64,000 nucleotides of DNA from Floccularia luteovirens (Eukaryota; Basidiomycota; Agaricomycetes; Agaricales; Squamanitaceae): NCBI GenBank assembly GCA_009739215.1, contig VSJF01000001.1:1674001-1738000 (forward strand), read 5' to 3'. The notes beneath the pieces are model-generated. The model saw only the letters and a list, made by a program, of their open reading frames with translations, was not told where the DNA came from and made no database searches. How positions within the stretch are numbered: the stretch's first letter is position 1; each line of letters opens with the position of its first letter. The position numbers and the translations under genes were made by a program. Of the stretch, positions 32,805 to 44,368 are shown in pieces.

Positions 32805-35534
32805 TCAAACAAGACCCATTACTACGGTAGCCCGAAAACTAGTAATGTCGTTTCTATCCAAATTAGCGGGTATAGATTCTTCACCCCCTTCAGTGTATTC
32901 CTCATTGCGCAAAGAACTTGACTTCCATCCCCAGCTCTGACTAATAGAGAAAACATCTGGTGCGCTCGTGAATCGCGTCTGTGAAGAGCCTATGGCACTT
33001 GCACAGCTTATGGTAAAGTAAGCTGATACGGCTGGGCGCGGGTCTCGATAATGCTGAGCCGGTGTTGCAGAACTGGATGTTGCAACTTTCGGACCAGGGA
33101 ATGAAGGGAATGATGGTGGCGAAGCAGACAGAGTGGGAGATGAGGGACCTGTGAAATTAGTAGGTGTCGACGTGCGGGAGGGGGGATGAATCGATGGTGA
33201 ATAGTGGCCTGTTGGAGGGGGGGTCGACGATAATGTCGAAGAAAGGGAAGAGCCACGATTACGAGAAGCCTGGTCCTGTGTTTCATTTAGCCTTGCGTCC
33301 CTCCGAGTTGGTGAGCTAGGTAATGGGATGGGATCGACACTTGATTGCCGATGAAGGTAGATACCTAACTGTGATTGTCCCTTCTTCTTGACGATTTGAA
33401 CGTACACATTAAACAAGCTCCCAGCGTACCATACAGTATGAGAATGTAGCCTAGACTTTTCTTTAAGAGAATTCAAGTTCCAGAATTCCACAGAAAACCT
33501 GAAAGGAGGGTGAGTAGACCAGATTTGTTTCCCTCCGGGATCAGAACTGGTACACTCTGCGGCGGTATACTTGGATGAGCGTAACCCAAAAAAATTGGTC
33601 TCAGAGGTCCGTAGGTCCACGGGCGGGTATGTAGTCGGCCTCACGTTCACGGCGGTTTTATCAGGACTAAGAGGGGAAGATGCAGATGGTGGGGATTGTG
33701 ATGTCATAAAAAGCTCTTCCATTGACATAGGCGAACCATCTGAACCTCGGTTTGAGCCAGTGTCCCCAAGCCGAAGAGATGAGTCACCAGGCACAATGAA
33801 ATAAGACCGAGCTTTTTCACGATTTACCTCATCTGCTTGAATACCAGGAAAGATCTTCGATAAGATATCAGCAGTGGTGAGAGTAATACCGAGCTCCTTT
33901 TCGCGTGGGGGTGGCGATGATGGACTTGGCTGGAAGGGATTATTTGTAGAGTTATAATTGGGTTTGAAACTGATCTGATGGCGCAGAACGGATTGGCTCC
34001 AGTGTGCTGCTTGCAACACAGAAAGATTAACGAAAGGGTGCTTAGTGGTTGGAGAGACGTCTTGAGAAATGACGACAATATCATCCATCGACTGGAGAAT
34101 AGGTGAAAATTGGATACTCCAACCATATTACTGAAGTACGCACCATATTCGAATAATAAATACCTTCGTTGAACATCGTGTTCCATATGACCTCTTCTTC
34201 TTTTAAAATTCCTTCCCTTCGCCTCAGTTCAACTACTGCTTTAGCAAATTCATATCTTTCACGTTCGCCTTTAACAAAAAGAGTATCCGCAGATACAAGC
34301 GCGCGCACCCATTCTGCGGTGAGACCTCCCCGGGCCCATATGGCAGGAAAGTCTTTGGTATTATTATTTTGTGATTTATTGATGCTTTGCTGGTACTCTG
34401 GGGCGGTGACTCCGATTAGCTTGCTTGATAATGACGGAAGAAGATCTTTTCTAGTTATTTTCGACTCTTCGTATTCCAAAATATCAAGCGCCCATCTTGC
34501 AAGCCAGCAGGCACATGCTTCTCCAATTTTATTGGACACAGCTCCGTAGTGGCAAGACAGCTTTTCGTCTGGAATATCTTCTACATCTTCGTCCCACGAC
34601 GTTATGGAATCGAAGGGCTCTATTGATGAGTCTTGGACTATTCCTTGAACCACGGAGAAACCAGTTATCGCGGAATCTTGCACAATACTTGACTTCCGAA
34701 TGGTGGCAGTGTCGTATCTGGGGTGGTCCAGCGTACTACCCTGCGCAACTTGTTCCAACCCGACTGCTGCCTCCCTATCTTTAACAGGGTCGGCTGCACC
34801 AACGGATTTCCCTAGGGCAAAATTAAGATACTGAATCACTGTATGTGGATTTATCGTGTTCAGAACGAGTGTAAGGGCTTGAGATGCAACGGATGGTATG
34901 GCAAGGAATATCGATGTGGCTAGAAGAGATAGAAGAAACCGTGGAGTTGCAGGGTGGTGGTGGTTAGGAGGAAAGTCGTCGTCATTCAACACTTTATTAT
35001 TGCCAAAAGAAGAGGTTAAAGGGTGACTGGCTGATAGCATGATGGTTGGAGATACGTAAAGGGGAGGACCTCCCCCATAAAGACGAGCGATGCAGATTCT
35101 TAGAAAGTTGATTTAAATAATCAAACTACATTCATATATCTAAACTTACTCAAAGGCTATGAGATTGAAAGTTGTGAGATTATTGACTGTCAGACGATCG
35201 AATGACTGAGCGCTCACCTGCACGTGTAATGTTGCGATCATCAAACACTACATCAATTTCGTCTGTCCCATTTCTGGAGTGTCCGTAGCGGCTAGGTGAA
35301 GATTCTGAGAACCCTGAAGTAAATAAAGAGCTAAAATATTCCTAATAACGGGTAAGTGAAGAATTCAGCAATTCTGAGAGAACACACAGATTGGATGAGA
35401 ACAACACGGTGGAGGAAATAAGTAGCTTTCCAGGAGCCCTTGACACGAAGAGCAACATCTGCAGTCTTCCTCTGTAGAAAGGAGGAATAAAGGTGATTCT
35501 GTATATCAAATGGAGAGGGACCCGGGGAGTTCAT
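32805..35534 (-). CDS. BTB/POZ domain protein with long C-terminal region
   Basis: Start ATG 35534 (MNSPGPSPFDIQNHLYSSFL). The N-terminal BTB fold is QRKTADVALRVKGSWKATYF, LHRVVLIQSEYFSSLFTSGF and DEIDVVFDDRNITRAAFE, then ICIARLYGGGPPLYVSPTIM, joined across short introns (about 35334-35382, 35158-35219 and 35102-35150). The long exon from 35040 continues the BTB helices with a Cys/Trp block (CACWLARWALDILEYEESKI), a charged helix (FAKAVVELRRREGILKEEEV) and, after an intron at about 34084-34134, MDDIVVISQDVSPTTKHPFV. The C-terminal 400 residues are Ser/Pro-rich with a compact stretch (FRFSVEFWNLNSLKEKSRLH, NVYVQIVKKKGQSQLGIYLH). Stop TAA 32805-32807. BTB proteins are often Cul3 adaptors; that is not shown here. 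I do not recognise an orthologue. Confidence 0.85.
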
Positions 35535-35663
35535 AGCAGAAGCGGAAAGGAAGTGGGTGTGCGATGTATATTGCGGATTACTGTATATCAACCTTATCTT
35601 ATCTAACCACTCTCACGTGAGTCCTCGTTATTATCTTCATCGTCGTTCACAATATCTAGCTCA
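35535..35663. promoter_or_regulatory. 129-base divergent promoter, BTB gene / trs31
   Basis: Only 129 bases lie between the opposing start codons. Confidence 0.5.
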
Positions 35664-36530
35664 ATGGCATTCGCACAACCTCATCCTCGCCTCTCTGTTC
35701 TCTCCACTTCATCTCACTCATCAGTGGAGCATCTCTCTCCGACACCCAGCTCTGCACGCTTTTCCCTCCCAACTACTCAGGTTGCTAATCAAAAACTTCC
35801 TGTGCATAAACCCAATATATATGACAGAAACCTCAATAAAACACGCGGGGCCGAAGTCTCTGCTTCGGCTTTCTTTTTCCTCTTTTCTGAGATGGTACAA
35901 TACACACAAAAGCGGGTCAATGGTATAAATGATTTGGAAAGGCGGTCAGTTTTGAAGTTTTGGGAGTAGGACACATTTTGACGTGGACACAGCCTCAACA
36001 CCCTTGGCTATCGCGTTGGGACTCGCGTTTTGGAGCTTTTGATTTGGCGCACGGAGAGTTCTTCAAAAACACCCAAACGCGAGATCCGCTTACTTCCTGC
36101 TTTGATGTCAATTCATACACAAGTGTGGAAGTCGGTGTTTGGAAAACCAGCTGACGCAATTGAAAAGAGTGTGGAAAATGCGGATGAATGTGTGTAGATT
36201 GCAATTGCTTGACAATTTTACCAATAATACTAATCAACCTCCACAGACATGATTATTGATAACGATCCACTGGTTGAACGCCACATCTCAGTTCCCCGGG
36301 ACATGAGTCAACTCAGTTGTTCATCATTTACTGCTGGTATCGTTGAGGCTGTTCTGGATGGCTTGGGATTTGTGCGTACCTTCAATTTACCAACATGGTT
36401 GGGCTGACACTAAATATAGCCGGCGAGAGTGACTGCTCATAATACACCGACGACTCAATTCCCTTCAAGAACAACAATTCTCATCAAGCTCGAGAAGTCT
36501 GTACTTGAACGTGAGGAACTGTCAAAATAA
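35664..36530 (+). CDS. trs31: TRAPP complex subunit Trs31 (TRAPPC5)
   Basis: Subunit of the TRAPP guanine-exchange/tethering complexes for ER-Golgi traffic. Start ATG 35664. After a Ser/Pro-rich leader of about 45 residues come LPVHKPNIYDRNLNKTRGAE, FFFLFSEMVQYTQKRVNGIN, then across introns LNTLGYRVGTRVLELLIWR and KREIRLLPALMSIHTQVWKS, then VFGKPADAIEKSVEN, MIIDNDPLVERHISVPRDMS and QLSCSSFTAGIVEAVLDGLG, FPARVTAHNTPTTQFPSRTT, ILIKLEKSVLEREELSK. This is a full-length Bet3-family fold; stop TAA 36528-36530. Introns at about 35942-35992, 36070-36100, 36185-36246 and 36373-36420. Confidence 0.94.
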
Positions 36531-36612
36531 AGCCATGCAGTGATTGGGGTCCATATCATGTGTTTATTTGACTTGAATGAGAACATAAATTTGCATTAAA
36601 CCACTTGCATCG

Positions 36613-37662
36613 ATGGTAAACATCAACAGTATCAACATCACGCCTCCTCTCATAAATTCATCATGCGCATGGGCATCCGATTTGCAACAGTTAGAGGAGT
36701 TATATGATTGCCCTCATATAGGTGCTGTCACAACTCGCACAGCAACAAATGTTGGCTTTTTGGAGGATGAAACTCACGTAGTAAGTCCACTTGAAGAAGC
36801 TTGATGTCGCTCAGAGGCCAAATATATTTGGTTCTAGGTCGATTTCACAAGCAACACGTTCTCAAGCATCAACTCATATGGTTATTCCCCCCACCCTCTA
36901 TCGACTTATCTATCTTGGATAGAAACAATTTTTACTTCTCCTGAACGGATACAATCCGAAAAGCCCTTCATTATCAGTATCACTACTTCTGACCCTCAAA
37001 CCCTTCAATCTATGGTGCAATCAATCCAATCTTTACGGAATAGGATTGGGGACACAGGCGCCAAAAAGCTGTCAAGATTAGCTGTAGAATTAAACACCTC
37101 TTGCCCAAACATCCCGAATTCATCTCCGAGCGGATATTCTTTTCCTTCGCTTCAACCTCTACTTCGCGTGCTGGCTAGTGAGATAGGACAAGACCCTTCA
37201 TTAACTGTCGGTCTCAAGCTTCCTCCTTTCACCTATAAAGAACAGTTCGAGGCAGTTTGCATAGGTCTAGAGTCACTGGACACATCTGTACTAAAGAAAT
37301 CTCCGATCTCATTTATTACATGCACCAATACACTTGGAAACTCGTTATTGTTCTCAGAGCAAATGTTACCATCCTCCGTAGAAAGAAAGCATTTCGCCAT
37401 TCCTACTGCATTAGGCGGTCTTGCAGGCGATCTGCTCCATCCGTTGGCCCTAGGAAATGTTCATACCTTCTCACAAATGTTATCCCTACAAAGTTCTCAT
37501 GATGCTGGGCTTGGTCATATCAAAGTCATCGGAGTTGGAGGAGTGACATCTAAAGCAGCTTTGAAGAGGATGGAAAATGCTGGAGCCTCGGTAGTCGGTT
37601 GTGCAACTTTGTTTGGACGAGAGGGAGTTCAAGCCTTCGCAAAATTAAGAGATAACGACTGA
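36613..37662 (+). CDS. Dihydroorotate dehydrogenase, class 1A-like (cytosolic type)
   Basis: FMN enzyme that oxidises dihydroorotate to orotate in pyrimidine synthesis, or a close relative. Start ATG 36613. One intron (36781-36837) restores ETHVVDFTSNTFSSINSYGY. Motifs: SAW-like start INSSCAWASDLQQL, AVTTRTATNVGF, INSYGYSPHPLSTYLSWI, VELNTSCPNIPNS, where the Cys is the catalytic base of class 1A enzymes, VGLKLPPFTY, ITCTNTLGNSL, TALGGLAGDLLHPLALGNVH and VIGVGGVTSKAALKRMENAG for FMN phosphate. No mitochondrial leader or transmembrane helix, unlike class 2 enzymes. About 330 residues. Fungal class 1A genes are best known from yeast URA1. Only 82 bases after trs31. Confidence 0.88.
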
Positions 37663-37865
37663 TTGATATCTGTGCAGACGAATTTTAGGCATGTAATTTC
37701 TCAGTGTCGTACGTTCTAAATGGCAAGTCGCATGTTCCTTGAGGAATATATATCCACTTGCAATATCTTAAGCAGGTTTCGATCTTGTTATCTCATTTTC
37801 TTTATGTTATTTCTACCGAAGGTCGTGGTTAGCCCGACAACAATCATCCCTTACACGGACAGGCC

Positions 37866-38929
37866 TTAGTCACTATCAATCAAGACCTCCACCTTCCCGT
37901 CTATTGGTCGCACCTTGACCCTACAAAAAGAAAAGATCAGATGTAAAGTATAATTTTGGTAAGTAGTGTATAAACTTTGTCAGATCATCAATGATGAAAG
38001 AGGGATTAGCATCCGAAGCGAGGATCACATCCTTCGGCGTTGAAGTGCAAACTGCGAGGGTGGCAGCACCTGCAGCACGACCTGACTTCAGTCCCGAGAC
38101 TGCATCTTCCACGACCAGACCTAGATTGAAAATAACATATTAGGACAGTGTTAAAAGGTCAAGTGCACACTATACATTTTGACGGATCAACAGAGCAGCG
38201 CGCGGCACCAGCAATATATGGGGCGGGATGTGGTTTGCCATGCGTCACGTCGTTAGATGTGATTAACTCGAGTTCTGGAATAGGAACTCCTGCGCGCTCT
38301 AGGGCCTTTGGGGCATATTTATTAGATGCTTGATGGAATCAGCTCATGGAATTTCCCTTGGAGCATGAACAACTAACCAGAAGTTACTATTGTCCATTTC
38401 ATCGACGGGTCTGATTTTAGCTGCCAGAGGGAGTTGTAGTGCGAGTCAGGATTCAGAGCGTGAATCTGAGGGTATCCTTACCTGTGAAGTCAAATCAATA
38501 GCGCCTGGCAATGCAACTGGGCCTCCCTCAATGACCTGGTCTTCGAAACGGTCTATCTCCATCTAATTAGGTTTTATTTAAGTCGAATAAAAGTTTGGTT
38601 AAAGACAACTGCCATTTACCAACAACTTGGCTTCATCCTGAATCCCACAATACTCCTTCAGTGTGTCGTACAATCGCCTGCCATGCGTTGCATGTGCGAT
38701 TATAGTATAGTCTCCTAGATCGTAATCCTTACAAAAGACTTGCCATGCTTTGAGAACGCCAGGAGTAGAATCGATCAGAGTGCTATCGAGATAAGCTTGC
38801 CAAGTGGTTGAAAAGCTGACACGAAAGACACACCCATCCATATCAAAAAGAATCTAATCGATCGTTAGTATTACAGGCAATGAGGTTAAGAGTTGCACTT
38901 GCTGAATCGACGATAACCGTAGTAGGCAT
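37866..38929 (-). CDS. HAD-superfamily phosphatase (glycerol-1-phosphatase / DOG type)
   Basis: Small HAD hydrolase resembling yeast Gpp1/2 and Dog1/2; the natural substrate cannot be fixed. Start ATG 38929 (MPTTVIVDS) followed by a likely GC-AG intron (38854-38902), then ILFDMDG, a second intron and TLIDSTPGVLKAWQVFCKDY, forming HAD motif I DMDGTLIDS. Then HATHGRRLYDTLKEYCGI, MEIDRFEDQVIEGG and PVALPGAIDLTSQ, a Thr/Ser motif II region, APKALERAGVPIPELELITS, NDVTHGKPHPAPYIAGAARC (motif III Lys) and CLVVEDAVSGLKSGRAAGAA, motif IV. The last exon gives VKVRPIDGKVEVLIDSD, stop TAA 37866-37868. About 240 residues and seven or so introns. Confidence 0.88.
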
Positions 38930-39220
38930 TGAAAGTATGTGTTTAGTATGATTGATGATGTAGTATTTCGTTGTACGTAGATATATATACTGTAGATCAA
39001 GATCTAGGATGCTTGTATTTATCACAATGAGTCGCAAAAGCATCAAATTGGTGGATGGCTACTAATTGGCAGGACACTTCAAATAATGGGCTACAAAAAT
39101 GTGTACAACAAGCTCTGTGCACATCATGAAAAGACTGACTGATCGTATCAATCGTAATGTGCGCACCGTAAAGAACACACTTACACAAATCTGCAGCTAT
39201 TTTATATCTATGAACGGCAT
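38930..39220. other. Intergenic region, HAD promoter / p23 3' end
   Basis: 291 bases with no feature I can support. Confidence 0.45.
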
Positions 39221-40065
39221 TTACTTTGCTCCTTCGAGGGGAGGAGGGCCATCATCATCAGAATCATTGCCATCACCAGGGGTCTCATCCAAGTCAGGCA
39301 TTCCGCCACCCGACCCCTCAGCGCCCATTTGGGCCATAAGCTAAAATTTCTGTCAGTAGTGAATTAACCCTTTCAAGCGCAAGTCATTACCTTTTCCATA
39401 TCCATTCCACCCATTCCGCCCATTCCACCCATTCCACCCATTCCACCCATTCCACCCATTCCACCCATTCCGCCCATTCCACCCATTCCGCCCATCATAT
39501 CATCTTCTTCAATTTCTGGGGCTTGACCATCTTGCTCGTCTTCATCTACCCATTTGCTAAAATCAGTTTTGACAAACGAATTTTTGACTTTGTCTTTGGT
39601 GAGCCTTGGCCAATACTCGGCTTTCTTGTCTTGTTTGTAGAGAACAAGATAAAATGAACGCGATGTGAGCTTTTTAGTTGATTTCTGTGACAGATTAGAT
39701 AGATTAGATAAAATAGTGGCATCATATCATAAGATCAGACCTCTGGGTTAATATCTTCGTAGAAATTTAGCTCAAAAGCATATTCTCGCTCCTGTATTCC
39801 TTTAGAAGAACTGGATGTTGTATTAGTGATGATAAATGACTGAGGATAAAGACGCACTCTCCACCCGTGGCTTTGAATGAAATAGATGTAGCATTCAGGG
39901 TGTATTCAAGAGTGGACTCTTTGATATCTGGTAGATTGACTGTCATGTAAAGGATATTCTGGAGAAAGATGAGAGGATGACAGGAGTAGTAAAGAAAATA
40001 TGAACCTTTGATTCATCTGATTGAGAGCTGCGCTGTGCCCATAGGATTTCTGGATGTTGAACCAT
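39221..40065 (-). CDS. sba1: Hsp90 co-chaperone p23 (Sba1)
   Basis: Stabilises ATP-bound Hsp90 with its client. Start ATG 40065 (MVQHPEILWAQRSSQSDESK). The CS fold follows: VNLPDIKESTLEYTLNATSI, SFKATGGE, ERE-type strand EREYAFELNFYEDINPE, KLTSRSFYLVLYKQDKKAEY and WPRLTKDKVKNSFVKTDFSK, containing the p23 signature WPRL. Then WVDEDEQDGQAPEIEEDD, a run of ten Gly-Gly-Met units, MDMEKLMAQMG and an acidic tail ending PPPLEGAK. Stop TAA 39221-39223. About 210 residues, four introns (near 39343-39390, 39684-39740, 39812-39852 and 39960-40005). The Gly/Met tail is seen in other fungal p23 proteins but the length here is marked. Confidence 0.92.
39403..39492. repeat. 9-base tandem repeat, ten copies, coding Gly-Gly-Met
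   Basis: Ten in-phase units of CATTCC(A/G)CC on the plus strand, seven with A and three with G, encode (GGM)10 on the minus strand within the p23 gene. The unit length is a multiple of three, so copy number can change without shifting the frame. Confidence 0.95.
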
Positions 40066-40301
40066 TCTTGTTGTTGTGAAGTGTAAGAAGAAAAAGAGGA
40101 TGAATAAAGATTTAAATGCGAGAGCGAGTGGAACACTCCAGAAAGTTACATAAATGGCAATGTCCCGGCAATCCGGACGGAAAGCGGGATGACATCTGTT
40201 TGCTGTGCTGCCTTGACTCGACCCTGGATTGCTTTGCTCTTCGATATTGATATGTGGTGCGTCGTCTTTTCTGTCGTCCTCGTTGCTCACAGCGTTCACA
40301 A
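40066..40301. promoter_or_regulatory. Divergent promoter region, sba1 / small unknown gene
   Basis: 236 bases between opposing start codons. No specific site recognised. Confidence 0.4.
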
Positions 40302-41121
40302 TGTCTCTAGGTGTACTCGTTGGTTTCTGCCTCTTCTTCTTCTCCCTCTGCCAACTGCCCCTCCATATTTTCTGGTTTTGTTTCTATTATCACTTACCAT
40401 GCATGCAAAGCCATGGTGAGCCACTTCTGTTACTTTCGGATACCCGAACTCATTCAATACCAGCTTCTATTGTATCGTCTTGCTAACGACATTATTCATT
40501 TCATCATGTTACTGGCAGCCATTTCCTCTGGATACTCCACTGACTGCGTCATGGTCGGATAATGTTACAAATTTTGCGGAAGCGCTAAATTCTACACTTC
40601 CGTCCAACTACACCAGGCCTTTACCAACTGTCATGCGAACTGTCGACCGTTGTTGGTGCGACTTTTCTGCTGGTAGTTTTTTTGAGCCATTCAATGTTTC
40701 GCACTGGGAGTATGTCAGCATCCTACGGCTGAAGAACGAACTCGAGCGCCAACAGAAAATTGAAGAAGATGAAATGGTTTCCACCCAAAAAAAGGTCGCT
40801 CGGAATGAGACTGAAGGTCTTGAAGATATAGGACCTAATAGCTCCACGCCAAATACCGCAGTATTCAGCCGCAGGTATCCAATGATATCACGAATCCTGT
40901 CGCTTCTACGACCTCGCCATCTAAGGGCGTCCAAATTGTCGAACATGGATGTACCTAATACCGAATCCCTGCAGAGCTCAAATAAAACGATCCCGCAAAA
41001 TTTGAACTCATCGTTACCTTTATCTTCCGAATCATTTCATGCTCTCCATTTGATTCGGACAGAGTATGATTTGCGACCTTATGGTTTTAGTATGATAATC
41101 GATTTCAATTGGACACGATAA
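40302..41121 (+). CDS. Small protein of unknown function with hydrophobic N-terminus
   Basis: Start ATG 40302 gives MSLGVLVGFCLFFFSLCQLP, strongly hydrophobic, a signal peptide or membrane anchor. The best join uses an intron 40472-40518 (GTATCG...CTAAC...GGCAG) leading to PFPLDTPLTASWSDNVTNFA. Then NSTLPSNYTRPLPTVMRTVD, RCWCDFSAGSFFEPFNVSHW and EYVSILRLKNELERQQKIEE, a charged coiled-coil-like helix. The rest is Ser/Asn-rich, and the end YDLRPYGFSMIIDFNWTR is aromatic and looks conserved. Several N-X-S/T sites occur. About 255 residues; stop TAA 41119-41121. I do not recognise the family. The second part is firm as an open frame of over 600 bases; the first exon is less sure. Confidence 0.65.
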
Positions 41122-41403
41122 TTAATAATACCTAGTTTTGTTGGTTAATGTTGGCACCAGTAGGGTCGTATTCACGCTCAGAATGTTACAAATCTTTTTA
41201 GATAGCTCAGCAAGATTGAGGTGATGGGCTTGCACATCCACACAATTGTACAAATTTGTATGTTGCCGGTTCGTGAGAAAGTTTCACCAAACAGGGATTT
41301 TTAATACAATTTCAGTTGGAGAACATAAGTACCAAGTCTTCTTACAGTTCCTTGCAACTACTACAGCACGGGTACGAGACTCGGTTCACTCGAGGCAGAC
41401 CTT
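41122..41403. other. Intergenic region upstream of the WD40 gene
   Basis: 282 bases; no feature recognised. Confidence 0.4.
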
Positions 41404-44042
41404 ATGTCAACGAGCCGCGAATCTGCAGCTCGGACCTCTGACGAGCGCAGACGCAATGTTCGGGCGGCTTTGGATCCTATCGTAGCGGAATCTCCGAGTT
41501 CTGGTATTTCGAGAAGACTGGATATCGTTCAGAGGGCTCTCCTCGCACCTCTTAGCCACAAAAAAGCGGACTCAACCCGCATTCTTTCAGACTGTATGTA
41601 TCGGGTTTCAACTATCCCCCTTTCTCCTAGTTAATGTGCACCATTCATTGCACATTTCAATAGTGGCACCAGTTATAATGACTCCACGCATGATAAACTC
41701 TGCTTCAACCATGTCTTCACGTCCTCGCGCATCTATCGGTGGGCCAGGCATGTCCAGGCCTAGGATGGATTTTGCTTCATTGGGTCGCGCTCCACTGCGT
41801 CTTGGTGTTGGATCTCGAAGAATCACTTCGCGTGACCTTCAAATTGTAGAAGCAACAGAAGAGCTTCTGGAGGTTGAAGTTCCTGAACCTGAAGGTGTAG
41901 CATCGAACGTCAGTCTGTTGCGCGGGTTCAACGCAACTATTCCTAGTGCAGAGCAGGGAAAGTCCAGAAGAAGGCAAACGCGAAACGTAGAGACCCCAAG
42001 GCTCGGTTTGAAAGAGTATGGGTTGAACGCGCGAGGCATGCTCACTGACGTCGACGATCACGAGGTGCATAGTGTCGTCAGTGAAGATGATGTAGTCCTC
42101 GTTCCTAAGGCTGATATCGGGCAAACAATATCCAAGAAGAGAGGTCGTGAAAGTCTCAGCACAGCCAAATTACTAGGGAAGGACGAGTTAACTCGTCAGA
42201 CCAAAGAGATTATACGAGATAAGGAAAATCTGCATGTGAAAAGGGTATGTCATGGTAATTCACATCAATAAGTCATCTCCTAACCCTCATTACAGAGTCT
42301 TATTAATAACGAAATTGCGGAGATTACAAACAAAATAGAGGCGCTAGATATTATCAGAGCAAGGCTAGAAAAGGATCTGTTGAAACTACAAGAGGATGAA
42401 CTTGAATTAGATGATGAGCGTATGTCTATTCATCCTACAGGTTACTTGTTTATCAAGTGCTTTTATAGTCGCAGGAGTGAAAGAGAGGCTGAGCTTCGAG
42501 CTATCCTCTAGTAGACTGCAAAACGACGCCAGTGCACAACAGATGCGCCTACCTCCAAGTACCCGTAGAAGAAAAGGTGCTTTACCCTTCCATTATCACC
42601 TGCCTAGTTGTTGATAAAGTGCTCCAGGCCCTGCTTTCTTACCCTCTGAGCATGACGAGTTACCACCAGGAGTAGCCTTTATGGTTAGTATTTATCGTTG
42701 TATACATCCTGATATACACTCAGTACATTGCAACAGTCGCTTGACAGTCATACGACACCAATAACTGCCCTAGACTTTTCAGAGCCCTATGGAACGTTAG
42801 TTAGCGCCTCTCAGGAAGATGCTCAGCCGCGTGTATGGGATCTCTTCTCAGGCACTGAAATCGGACGGCTTCGTGGTCACAACGGAACAGTGAAATGCCT
42901 ACAAGTTGAGGATCATGTGTGTTTGACGGGGGGTGAGGATGGCAACATAAGATTATGGGACCTGCGAAGGATTGACGACGATGATGGCTGGGGTGAGGGA
43001 GAATTGGTCAGTTTAAGTGAGGCTATTGAGGAAGGTGAAGAAGGCGAGAACACCAGCAGAAGAACCGACATCAATGGCATTAGAAATGGTAATGACACTG
43101 ACAACAACCAACATGATGATCCTTGTTCAAGGATTCTGGAGGGACATACGAAGGCAGTCACTGCCTTATATTTCGAAGATGAATGTCTAGTATGATCTAA
43201 CTCTATCTCACTAGTTCAGATGTAACCTCTATTCTAAAGGTCACAGGTGCATCAGATAAAACTTTGAGGCAATGGGATCTGACGACAGGGCAATGTGTCA
43301 TGACGATGGACATCCTTTGGGCCATATCTCATCCTGAAACTGTCGCTCCCCTCGGTACAATATCTGCCAACATATTCCCTTCATCTGGATCTTTTGCTGT
43401 TCCAATGCCTCCTTATGCTGACGGAGCCCGTGAAATGTACGAGGATTTCATTGGAGGGGTTCAGTTCTGGGGTTATGGCTTGGTTAGCGGAAGCGGGGAT
43501 GGGGCTGTTAGGATGTGGGACAGTAAGTAGTTCCCTCTTTTGCTCACCATACGAATATTAAACGGGGGAATAGTGCGCACTGGTCAAGCGCATAGAACTC
43601 TAATGGGGCATACTGCTCCAATCACCTGCTTGCAGTTTGACGAAATTCACATCGCTAGCGGAAGCCTTGACAAGACACTTAGAGTGCGTCTTTCCACTTC
43701 GTAACGCTATATGCAATTCTGATATTTTCCCAAGATCTGGGACCTACGCACCGGGGGTATTCTCGAAACTTTAAAATATGATTATGCTGTTACCAGCCTA
43801 CAATTTGATTCGAGAAAAGTGATTTCTGCCGCTGGTGAAAACGGAGTAAAGGTATGGATTATCGGCTGTGTGATCTAGAGATGTAATTCATGCATTATTT
43901 ATAGATCTATAATAGAATCAGCATGCAACATTCGTCTCTCTCAACGAACGGACACATAAGGCCTGTTGAGAGAATCCGTTATATGGATCGTTACCTAGTT
44001 AGCGGTGGCCGTGATTCTACGGTAAAAATATGGTCTCTCTAA
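41404..44042 (+). CDS. mdv1: Mdv1/Caf4-like WD40 adaptor of mitochondrial fission
   Basis: In yeast, Mdv1 and Caf4 bridge Fis1 on the outer mitochondrial membrane to the dynamin Dnm1. Start ATG 41404 ([20 protein letters not shown]). The N-terminal 230 residues are basic and disordered after a short helical start ([16 protein letters not shown]). A coiled coil follows: [37 protein letters not shown]. The C-terminal WD40 propeller has seven blades: [77 protein letters not shown] and [20 protein letters not shown], closing with KIWSL. An acidic insert sits after blade 2 ([15 protein letters not shown]). Stop TAA 44040-44042. About nine introns. The coiled coil plus propeller layout is the reason for the call. 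Confidence 0.88.
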
Positions 44043-44368
44043 TCGATTATTTTGGTGATTGTCACTACTTTGTGCATTGTTTTCTCTCATTGGTATATAA
44101 GTATTTGGCGAGAATAGCATATTAACGTTTGCAACTCACCACAATAGTTTTCTTCTATGATAAACTTGCAACCCTCATACATACACAAGCCAATTCTAGT
44201 GTACCTGCATCTATCCAAAGAGTTTCGGTACTTCCCAAATACATGCTGTACTCAGAGTTGTCAGTCATATGATTGATTCAAAAATAATTAGCTGAAAGAA
44301 TTTTCACGTGACACGTTGAAACGCGTTCGTGATCGCGTTCAGGACTTTCAGCAAAAGTTATTCAGCAG
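44043..44368. other. Intergenic region upstream of the SprT-like gene
   Basis: 326 bases; AT-rich, no recognised feature. Confidence 0.4.
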
